Assembly: GCF_002155975.1 (NCBI RefSeq)
Contig: NZ_MUMI01000095.1
Location: 528 to 64,527, forward strand
Length of the DNA stretch: 64,000 nucleotides
Reading direction: 5' to 3'
Origin: Amycolatopsis kentuckyensis
Lineage (GTDB): Bacteria; Actinomycetota; Actinomycetes; Mycobacteriales; Pseudonocardiaceae
Every line of letters begins with the position of its first letter. Position 1 is the stretch's first letter. Positions 57,767 through 64,000 of the stretch are shown here, piece after piece. The notes beneath the pieces are model-generated. The model was not told the origin of the DNA. It saw nothing but the letters and a program-made list of their open reading frames with translations, and did not search any database. Position numbers and translations under genes: made by a program.

Positions 57767-60052
57767 ATGCGCACGTGGTGGGTGAAACTGCGAGCCGCCC
57801 GGCAGACGCCTTGGTGGATCTGGTTGTTCCTTGCCGTGTTGCTTCTGGTTTCAGGAGAGATATTTCGCCGGCAGGACCTCGACGAGCAACAGGTCGCCAG
57901 ACTGATCCAGGTGGCCGGCCTGCTGATCGCCTCGGCTACCGCACTCACCAAGGTCGTTGCCTGGGTCAAGGCTCGCTTGCGCGGCACGTCAACGCCGAAG
58001 AGCGCCATCGAATCACTCGCCTCCGAGATATTCCGCAGGGAAGAGTCGAGCCGATACGACCTGCTCGCCGACACAGCATCAGCCAACTTGAGCTACTCCG
58101 GCAACACGCCGGGGACCACGCATCGACCGTCGCTGGTGCGCCGACTGATGAACGGAATCGTCCGCTACCAGGACATCCGCGGCGGAACACGCGGAGATTT
58201 AGCCGATATCGGGGAATTCTTCACGAGTCTGCCGACCGGCCGGCTGATCATCCTGGGTGACCCCGGTTCCGGTAAAACGATGATGAGCATCGAGCTCACC
58301 CTGCAGTTGTTGCAATCGGACGATCCGAATCCGACCATCCCGATCCGCCTGAGCCTGGCCGGCTGGGATATCCACCAAGATTTCGAGGACTGGCTGGCCG
58401 ACCGATTGGTTGTCGACTACGACATCAGAGCCGCCAGCGCAAAAGAACTGGTGACCGCGCGCCCCCGGAAACTGCTGCCGGTACTCGATGGCCTCGACGA
58501 GATGGATCGAGCCGACGCCGAAGAACCGCGCCGCGCGTTGCACGCCCTTCAGGTATTGAATGAATACATTGACGGACCGGCCCGCGGAAGGGTGGTGCTG
58601 ACCTGTCGATCGGCTCGTTATGCACAGCTGGAAGCCGGCGGCGCAGCCCTGCGCGATTCGACCAAGGTGCAGATCCTTCCGCTACAGCACGCACAGATCG
58701 TGGGCTACATCGAAAGAAGGTTCGAGGCCGCCCGCCATCAACGCCAGCGATGGCTCACCACACTCGACGAGCACACGGAAGTCCTGGATGAGGTGTTGTC
58801 GACACCCTGGCGGCTTCACCTCGCGACCACCTTGTTCGACGGGGCTCGCGATCCCGAAGAGATGTTCGCCCCTCACCATGACCCGTCAACGATCCAGCCG
58901 ACGAAAATCGAAGAGTTCCTGCTCGATTCTTACGTCTCGGCGGCAACCCGAAAAGAGAATCAACGCAAGTCAACGAAGTACACTCCGGAAAAAGTGGAGC
59001 ATTGGCTCGAGAACCTCGCGACACACCTGAACTGGCAGGCAACCATCAGTTCACAGGACTCCGGGACACCACCAGGGCTCTCCGGCATCGATTTCACGCC
59101 ACATCTGCTGTGGCCAATTTCCGGCCGAACGACCGTCCGATACACTCACATGGCCGTGAGCTTACTCCTGTACTACTCGTTCTTTTTTGTTATTTTCGGC
59201 ACTAAATTGACCGAAAATCTCCCGCTTTTCTTCAGTGCGCTCGGCGTTACCGACCCGTGGGCGACAACACTGATCATCACAACGCTCCTCGCAGTACTTC
59301 TCCTGGGCATGCCCGGCATAGTGCTCACGGGTGCGAGCCAGCAATGGCCGACCCCGTGGGTCCGCAATCGAGTTCGGATATCGCCCAGAGATCGGCTTCG
59401 CCTCAGCGCGAAGGCCGGCACCAGAACGGCGGTCCGCGCTACCATGGTCGGCATGGTCTCCGGCGCAGCGCTGCTGGCGGCAACCAGCGGCAGCGGACAG
59501 CTCGAATGGCCAAAAACACTGCTCGGCAATATTTTCGTCGCGGTCTTGTTTATCCTTTTCATCGGGGTTTCCGTTGGCATAGTATCCGGAATACTCTCCA
59601 CAGCCGTCAATGCACTGTCGGCACGCATGACCGAATGGAACCACGGAATCGACATAACAACACCCCGGTCAACCCTGAGATTCGAGCTGTTGTTCTTCGT
59701 CGTGCTTGTTCCCTTGATCGGCACACTGACACTCGACGCACTCGACTGGATTGCCGAAGGTCGCACACCGATCAGAATCGATATTCTTTCCGACTTTCTC
59801 GCGATATCGCTTCTTGTCGCAAGTGCACTGATTCCGGCTTGGACCAGATACGCCGTAGGAATGGCGTACGCGGCCGCCAAGGGCACCCTGCCCCTGCGAC
59901 TTTCCAGGTTCCTGCAATGGGCTTGTGAGGCGGGACTACTCAGGAGGTCCGGGGTGAGCTACCAGTTCCGGCACCTCGAGCTCCAGCAGCATTTGACCAG
60001 GACTCGGGCAGTCCGGGAGCACCCTCGGCTACCCGAGTCCTCGGTGAGCTAG
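57767..60052 (+). CDS. Membrane-bound NACHT-family NTPase
   Basis: A 761-aa STAND-type protein. N-terminal transmembrane segments (about residues 15-32 and 45-62); NACHT NTPase domain (about 155-400) with Walker A GDPGSGKT (164-171), Walker B LLPVLDGLDEM (Asp241) and VLTCRSARY as sensor; then about six further transmembrane helices (470-720) and a C-terminal WACEAGLLRRSGVSYQFRHL segment, as I recall from actinomycete NACHT proteins. Related bacterial NACHT proteins defend against phage. Lower GC than its neighbours, and TTA codons at 58199-58201 and 59162-59164, suggest transfer and bldA-type control. Its stop shares CTAG with the opposing decarboxylase. Confidence 0.87.
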   Translation: MRTWWVKLRAARQTPWWIWLFLAVLLLVSGEIFRRQDLDEQQVARLIQVAGLLIASATALTKVVAWVKARLRGTSTPKSAIESLASEIFRREESSRYDLLADTASANLSYSGNTPGTTHRPSLVRRLMNGIVRYQDIRGGTRGDLADIGEFFTSLPTGRLIILGDPGSGKTMMSIELTLQLLQSDDPNPTIPIRLSLAGWDIHQDFEDWLADRLVVDYDIRAASAKELVTARPRKLLPVLDGLDEMDRADAEEPRRALHALQVLNEYIDGPARGRVVLTCRSARYAQLEAGGAALRDSTKVQILPLQHAQIVGYIERRFEAARHQRQRWLTTLDEHTEVLDEVLSTPWRLHLATTLFDGARDPEEMFAPHHDPSTIQPTKIEEFLLDSYVSAATRKENQRKSTKYTPEKVEHWLENLATHLNWQATISSQDSGTPPGLSGIDFTPHLLWPISGRTTVRYTHMAVSLLLYYSFFFVIFGTKLTENLPLFFSALGVTDPWATTLIITTLLAVLLLGMPGIVLTGASQQWPTPWVRNRVRISPRDRLRLSAKAGTRTAVRATMVGMVSGAALLAATSGSGQLEWPKTLLGNIFVAVLFILFIGVSVGIVSGILSTAVNALSARMTEWNHGIDITTPRSTLRFELLFFVVLVPLIGTLTLDALDWIAEGRTPIRIDILSDFLAISLLVASALIPAWTRYAVGMAYAAAKGTLPLRLSRFLQWACEAGLLRRSGVSYQFRHLELQQHLTRTRAVREHPRLPESSVS

Positions 60053-61437
60053 TGGTGGAACGCCGTCGCCTGCGCGGGGTCCTTCGGGCGGCCGCCCAGC
60101 TGCTCCAGCTCCGGCAGCACCCGCCGCAGATCCGCCAGCAGCAGGTCCGCCAAGTCGTGCGTGAAGCCGTTGCGGACCACGATCCGCAGCACCGCCAGGT
60201 CCGTGCGGTTCTCCGGGAACGTGTACGCCGGCACCAGCCAGCCGCGCTCGCGCAACCGGCGGGACACGTCGAAGACGTCGAACCCCGCGTCCGGGCGGGT
60301 CGTGAACGCGAACACCGGGAGCTGATCACCCCGCGTCAGCAACGAGAACGGACCGAGGGCCTCGATACCGGACGACAGGTGCACGGCGACGTCACGCGAA
60401 GCCTGCTGCACCGCCTGGAACCCGGTGCGCCCCAGCCGGACGAACGTGTAGTACTGGGCCGCGACCTCGGCTCCGGGCCGGGAGAAGTTCAACGCGAACG
60501 TCGGCATGTCGCCGCCCAGGTAGTTCACGTTGAACACGAGCTCGGACGGCAACGCGGCCTTGTCGCGCCAGATCACCCAGCCGACGCCCGGGTACACCAG
60601 CCCGTACTTGTGGCCCGACGTGTTGATCGAGGCCACGCGCGGGAGGCGGAAGTCCCACTCCAGGTCCGGGTCGAGGAACGGGGCGATCATCGCGCCCGAT
60701 GCGCCGTCGACGTGCACCGGGATGTCCCAGCCGGACCGCTGTTCCAGGGCGTCCAGGGCCGCCGCGATCTCCGCGACCGGCTCGTAGCTGCCGTCGAACG
60801 TCGAGCCGAGGATCGCCACCACGCCGATCGTGTTCTCGTCGCAGCGGGCCACCGCCTCGTCCGCCATGAGGTGGTAGCGGTCGCCGTCCATCGGGACCAG
60901 GCGGGGCTCGACTTCCCAGTACTCGCAGAACTTCTCCCAGCACACCTGGACGTTCGCGCCCATCACCAGGTTCGGCTTCCCGCCGCGGCCGAGGCGGGCC
61001 CAGCGCCGCTTCAGGGCCATCCCGGCGAGCATGCACGCCTCCGACGAACCGGTCGTCGAGCAGCCCATGATGTCCGTGGGATCCGGCGCGTGCCACAGGT
61101 CGGCGAGGATGTTCACGCAGCGCCGCTCGAGCTCGGCCGTCTGCGGGTACTCGTCCTTGTCGATCATGTTCTTGTCGACGCACTCGGCCATCAGCTCGCG
61201 GGCCTGCGGCTCCATCCACGTCGTGACGAACGTGGCGAGGTTCAGCCGCGCGTTGCCGTCCAGCATCAGCTCGTCGCGCACGAGCTGCAGCGCGGTGTCC
61301 GGCGGCAGCGAGTCGTCGCGCAACCTGTCGTGCGGCATGACGAAATCGGCCGCCAGTGCCGGGTTCGTCCCGGCGTAGAACGGGTTCGTCCCCGCCGCGC
61401 GGTCCGGGCGATCGGCGTTCCCCTGATGCAAGACCAT
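60049..61437 (-). CDS. gadB: Glutamate decarboxylase
   Basis: A 462-aa PLP-dependent decarboxylase converting glutamate to GABA and CO2 with proton consumption. The PLP Lys is in SINTSGHKYGLV (around residues 262-273); STTGSSEACMLAGMALKRRW, HVDGASGAMIAPF and the N-terminal DELMLDGNARLNLATFVTT are typical of group II Gad. ATG 61437 has TACGTT (61445-61450) 7 nt upstream. No GABA antiporter gene is adjacent. It may serve acid resistance together with marP, but the loci are far apart. Confidence 0.94.
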   Translation of the reverse strand: MVLHQGNADRPDRAAGTNPFYAGTNPALAADFVMPHDRLRDDSLPPDTALQLVRDELMLDGNARLNLATFVTTWMEPQARELMAECVDKNMIDKDEYPQTAELERRCVNILADLWHAPDPTDIMGCSTTGSSEACMLAGMALKRRWARLGRGGKPNLVMGANVQVCWEKFCEYWEVEPRLVPMDGDRYHLMADEAVARCDENTIGVVAILGSTFDGSYEPVAEIAAALDALEQRSGWDIPVHVDGASGAMIAPFLDPDLEWDFRLPRVASINTSGHKYGLVYPGVGWVIWRDKAALPSELVFNVNYLGGDMPTFALNFSRPGAEVAAQYYTFVRLGRTGFQAVQQASRDVAVHLSSGIEALGPFSLLTRGDQLPVFAFTTRPDAGFDVFDVSRRLRERGWLVPAYTFPENRTDLAVLRIVVRNGFTHDLADLLLADLRRVLPELEQLGGRPKDPAQATAFHH

Positions 61438-61444
61438 GCCACCG

Positions 61445-61450
61445 AACGTA
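61445..61450 (-). promoter_or_regulatory. -10 hexamer of the glutamate decarboxylase gene (leaderless)
   Basis: TACGTT on the minus strand, 7 nt before ATG 61437. Confidence 0.45.
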
Positions 61451-61468
61451 CTGGCCCGCACCGACGGA

Positions 61469-61498
61469 AAAGGGCCGTTCCGCCGGGAACGGCCCTTT
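61469..61498 (-). terminator. Terminator of dps
   Basis: AAAGGGCCGTTCC (61469-61481) pairs perfectly with 61486-61498 around GCCG; on the minus strand it ends in TTTTCC. It lies 12 nt after the dps stop and upstream of the decarboxylase promoter. Confidence 0.85.
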
Positions 61499-61510
61499 CG
61501 TGGCGAAAAG

Positions 61511-61987
61511 TCAGGCCTGCTGGGCCTGCCACATCCAGTGCGCCTCTTCGAGCGCCCGGGTGATCTCGATCAGCAGGTCCTGCGTGACGAGGTCGCTCTT
61601 GTCGGTCTCGTCGATGCGCTGGCGCAGCCGCTCGATCAGCGCCGAGAGGATGTCGACGATCGCGGCGACCGTGGACTCCACCGACTGCCAGTTGTCCGGG
61701 TACTCGGGCACGCCCGAGCTCTCGACGACGGTCTTCGCCTTGCCGTTCGGCGAGATGCCGATGGCGTTGGCGCGTTCGGCGACCTCGTCGACGTACTGGC
61801 GCGCGGTGTTCACGAGCTCGTCGAGCTGCAGGTGCGCACTGCGGAAGTTCGATCCGACGACGTTCCAGTGCGCCTGCTTGGCGATGAGGGACAGGTCGAC
61901 CAGATCGACCAGCGTCGCCTGCAGGGCGTTGCCGGTGATCTCCTTGTCGGCCTCGGAAAGCGGGCTCTTGATCGGAGACTTGCTCAT
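61511..61987 (-). CDS. dps: Dps-family DNA-binding, iron-storing protein
   Basis: A 158-aa Dps. The ferroxidase segment KQAHWNVVGSNFRSAHLQLD (around residues 37-56) has the His and Asp/Glu ligands shared between subunits; DEVAERANAIGISP follows. A short polar N-terminus (MSKSPIKSPLSEADK) replaces the Lys tail of some members. Dps dodecamers oxidise Fe2+ with peroxide and protect DNA. GGAAAGGATC precedes the ATG. The terminator after it separates it from gadB. Confidence 0.93.
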   Translation of the reverse strand: MSKSPIKSPLSEADKEITGNALQATLVDLVDLSLIAKQAHWNVVGSNFRSAHLQLDELVNTARQYVDEVAERANAIGISPNGKAKTVVESSGVPEYPDNWQSVESTVAAIVDILSALIERLRQRIDETDKSDLVTQDLLIEITRALEEAHWMWQAQQA

Positions 61988-62033
61988 CTGGCGGTGATCC
62001 TTTCCTCGTACTGGTTCGGACCGGGGCGGCGGG

Positions 62034-62456
62034 TCAGACGGTGGCGGAGAGCGCCACCTCGATGTTGCCGCGGGTGGCGTTGGAGTAGGGGCACACCTGG
62101 TGCGCCTGCTCGACCAGCTGGTCGGCCTGGGCCTGGTCGAGACCCGGCAGCGACACGTTCAGCGCGACGCCGAGGCCGAACCCGACCTCCTGCTTGAGCA
62201 CGCTGACCTCCGCGGTCACGGTCGAGCCGTTCAGCGGCACCTTCGCCTGGCGGGCGACCAGCTGCAGGGCGCTGTGGAAGCAGGCCGAGTAGCCGGCGGC
62301 GAACAGCTGCTCCGGGTTGGTCTTGTCCCCGCCCGGGCCGCCCATCTCCTTCGGGATGGCCAGCGACTCGTCGATGACACCGTCCGAGGACGTCACTTCG
62401 CCGTTGCGGCCGTCGCCGCGCGCCGTCGCCACCGCGGTGTAAAGCGCCTGACCCAT
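62034..62456 (-). CDS. ohr: Organic hydroperoxide reductase Ohr/OsmC
   Basis: A 140-aa OsmC/Ohr peroxidase. The peroxidatic Cys is in YSACFHSALQL (around residues 57-67), the resolving Cys in HQVCPYSNATRGN (around 119-131), and the Arg/Glu that activate it are in KEMGGPGGDKTNPEQL and upstream segments. It reduces organic hydroperoxides with lipoyl dithiols. ATG 62456 is chosen; a GTG at 62483 would add 9 residues. The 46-bp gap to dps suggests cotranscription, a stress-response pair. Confidence 0.93.
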   Translation of the reverse strand: MGQALYTAVATARGDGRNGEVTSSDGVIDESLAIPKEMGGPGGDKTNPEQLFAAGYSACFHSALQLVARQAKVPLNGSTVTAEVSVLKQEVGFGLGVALNVSLPGLDQAQADQLVEQAHQVCPYSNATRGNIEVALSATV

Positions 62457-62590
62457 GCTCAGCCTGCCTTCTGTCGCGGACACCCCACAGCGGGCGTCTC
62501 ACTGGGCACAACATCCCGCACCCGCGGAACGGTGCCCCCACATGGCAGGCATCACGTCGATGGCTTACCCGGCACTCCCCGGGCGAAACG

Positions 62591-63163
62591 TCATGCGGTG
62601 CGCGTCACCGCGAATTCGGCGACCTGCCGCCCGATCAGGCGAAGGGTGCGGACGCTCTTCTCGTCCGACGCGCCGCCGCCTTCGTCGAACTTGGTCTCGG
62701 CCGAGTTGATGGAGCCGCCCAGCGGGGTGGCCCAGCCGCGCAGGGCGTGCGTGATCGTGCGAAGCTGCTCGAGCGTGGTCACCGCGGCCTGCCAGCCGTA
62801 CGCGACGGCGGCGAGGCCGACCGCGCGGCCGTCGAGGTAGGGACGGCGGTCTTCGCGCAGGTCCTCGACGTAGTCCAGGGCGTTCTTGACCAGGCCGGAC
62901 AGGGCGCCGTGGTAGCCGGGCGAGACGACGATGAGCCCGTCCGCCTCCCGGATGGCCTCGACCAGCCGGGTGGCGCGCTCGTCGCGCTCGGGGACGCCGG
63001 CGTCGTAGAACGGCAGCACGAGTTCCGGGCCGGTGAGCAGCCGGGTCCGGACACCCACCTCCGCCGCGCCGTCGAGCGCGATCTGCAGCGCGCGTTCGGA
63101 CTGGGAGCCCTCGCGCAGAGAGCCGCCGATCCCGAGCACGTTGACCGTCCTGGCTGAAGTCAC
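62591..63163 (-). CDS. NADPH-dependent FMN reductase family protein
   Basis: A 190-aa flavodoxin-like oxidoreductase. FMN-phosphate loop GIGGSLREGSQSERAL (around residues 11-26), DGLIVVSPGYHGALSGLVKN (around 74-93), the typical family signature, and AVAYGWQAAVTTLEQLR. Related enzymes reduce FMN, quinones or chromate. GTG 63163 has TAGCCT (63171-63176) 7 nt upstream, so it is probably leaderless. The 134-bp gap to ohr shows no clear terminator. Confidence 0.88.
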   Translation of the reverse strand: MTSARTVNVLGIGGSLREGSQSERALQIALDGAAEVGVRTRLLTGPELVLPFYDAGVPERDERATRLVEAIREADGLIVVSPGYHGALSGLVKNALDYVEDLREDRRPYLDGRAVGLAAVAYGWQAAVTTLEQLRTITHALRGWATPLGGSINSAETKFDEGGGASDEKSVRTLRLIGRQVAEFAVTRTA

Positions 63164-63170
63164 GTTTTCC

Positions 63171-63176
63171 AGGCTA
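63171..63176 (-). promoter_or_regulatory. -10 hexamer of the FMN reductase gene (leaderless)
   Basis: TAGCCT on the minus strand, 7 nt before GTG 63163. Confidence 0.5.
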
Positions 63177-63242
63177 ACCCCTCTACTTAACTGGAGGACC
63201 AGACTCTGGGACCGAGGTCCTGGTCACAACTGGACCTGTTAC

Positions 63243-63256
63243 CTACTGGCAAGTAG
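63243..63256. promoter_or_regulatory. Operator-like dyad upstream of the terminal lipase/esterase gene
   Basis: CTACT-GGCA-AGTAG is a 5-bp inverted repeat within TTACCTACTGGCAAGTAGCC, 34 nt before ATG 63290. TACT-N4-AGTA dyads suit a TetR-type regulator; none is visible here. Confidence 0.4.
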
Positions 63257-63289
63257 CCTCACTCCAGCCCCGACGCTGATGGAGGAACC

Positions 63290-64000
63290 ATGGCGATCCC
63301 GCTCCCGGTCCGCGCCCAGGCGGCCGCGTCCCAGCTCGCGTTCTGGCTGCCCACGCCGGTGCGGCGGGCGATCGCCGGCCGGACCGTCCGCATCGACGGC
63401 CAGGAGCTCGCGCTCGACGCCCAGCTCCTCCTCCGGCTCCAGCGGATCGCTCGCGCCGAGCTGGTGCGCGGCTCGGTCGAGCAGTCGCGGGCCCTGCTCG
63501 ACCTGGGCAGGCACCTGGTCAGCGGCAAGCCGATCGAGCCGGTTTCGGTGCGCGAGATCGCCGTTCCGACTCCCGACGGGGACCTGCCCGCGACGCTGTA
63601 CACGCCGGTGGGACTGCCCGAGGAATCGCCATTGCTGGTGTTCTTCCACGGCGGCGGCTGGGTGATCGGCACCCGCGCGAGCCACGACAACGCCGTCCGC
63701 TTCCTGGCCAAGCACGCCGGGGTGCGGGTGCTGTCGATCGAGTACCGCCTGGCCCCGGAGTTCCCGTTCCCGGCGGCGACCGAGGACGCGCTGGCGGCGT
63801 TCGAGTACGCGGTGGCGAAGGCGGGCGACCTGGGTGCCGACCCGGCGCGCATCGCGGTGGGCGGCGACAGCGCGGGCGGCAACCTCGCCGCGGTGACGGC
63901 CCAGCAGGCCGTCCGCCGCGGCGGCCCGGTTCCGGCGTTCCAGCTGCTGATCTACCCGGCGACGGACTTCGCGCGGCGGTACCGCTCGCAGGACCTGTTC
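63290..64000 (+). CDS. Hormone-sensitive-lipase-family alpha/beta hydrolase, 3' truncated by the window
   Basis: 237 codons are visible and the frame runs off the end. HSL-family hallmarks: the HGGGW oxyanion motif in LVFFHGGGWVIGT (around residues 118-130), LSIEYRLAPEFPFPAATEDA (around 148-167) and nucleophile elbow GGDSAGGN (around 193-200). The N-terminal cap helices (1-80) are present; the acid and His lie beyond the window. Probably a carboxylesterase or lipase for short acyl esters. GGAGGAA precedes the ATG. Confidence 0.92.
   Translation, partial: MAIPLPVRAQAAASQLAFWLPTPVRRAIAGRTVRIDGQELALDAQLLLRLQRIARAELVRGSVEQSRALLDLGRHLVSGKPIEPVSVREIAVPTPDGDLPATLYTPVGLPEESPLLVFFHGGGWVIGTRASHDNAVRFLAKHAGVRVLSIEYRLAPEFPFPAATEDALAAFEYAVAKAGDLGADPARIAVGGDSAGGNLAAVTAQQAVRRGGPVPAFQLLIYPATDFARRYRSQDLF

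Overview
The window is one contiguous stretch of a high-GC actinomycete chromosome. Heavy GTG and TTG start use, WhiB4, MarP, PonA2, a GlxR/Crp-type regulator, SLT/SGNH exoenzymes and rare TTA codons suggest a Pseudonocardiales-type organism such as Amycolatopsis; this is inferred from gene content, not from a marker gene. Coding density is high, with 61 CDS (the first and last run off the ends) and one tRNA-Pro.

Layout. (1) 1-6.3 kb: a peptidoglycan-recycling cluster nagZ-namZ-amiE-murR-murQ, the gene set of the Bacillus subtilis MurNAc operon without a visible murP transporter. (2) 6.3-18.2 kb: a Ni/Co permease, a phosphoribosyltransferase translationally coupled to a degenerate Fic-like protein, acs, an iron-box/VIT iron transporter locus, a POT peptide transporter, nhaA, a holin-X-like membrane protein and an EphE-like hydrolase whose nucleophile is Ala. 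(3) 18.2-40.3 kb: a backbone whose order, as I recall it, matches Mycobacterium tuberculosis Rv3667-Rv3682 (acs, small membrane protein, ephE, marP, CoA NUDIX, thioredoxin-like, nth, small membrane protein, crp, MBL-fold, ridA, two ArsA ATPases, whiB4, ponA2). Lineage-specific genes interrupt it: a monooxygenase with a GntR-TetR fusion regulator; an MFS permease, an extra sliding clamp, a double-Lrp regulator and a VOC/esterase pair; a tandem paralogous pair of unknown proteins. (4) 40.4-52.8 kb: a 12.4-kb island between ponA2 and the metallophosphoesterase that follows it in mycobacteria (Rv3683). It holds two small secreted proteins, two convergent giant secreted proteins (about 1300 aa each: propeller-like N-terminus, lytic-transglycosylase-like domain, golvesin-like domain, SGNH esterase), each followed by a small membrane-anchored protein, and a receptor Ser/Thr kinase. 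This is the best candidate here for an undescribed system. (5) 52.9-64 kb: metallophosphoesterase, tRNA-Pro, methyltransferase, S9 peptidase, tautomerase, a TIGR03085-type protein, a membrane-bound NACHT NTPase, glutamate decarboxylase, a dps/ohr stress group, an FMN reductase and a partial lipase/esterase.

Regulation read from sequence. At least fourteen genes have a TANNNT-type -10 hexamer 6-8 nt before the start codon and no Shine-Dalgarno, which indicates leaderless mRNAs and fixes several starts. Other candidate sites are a MurR operator, DtxR/IdeR-type iron boxes, a Crp site and hairpin in the crp leader, and a 26-bp element shared by two secreted-protein genes.
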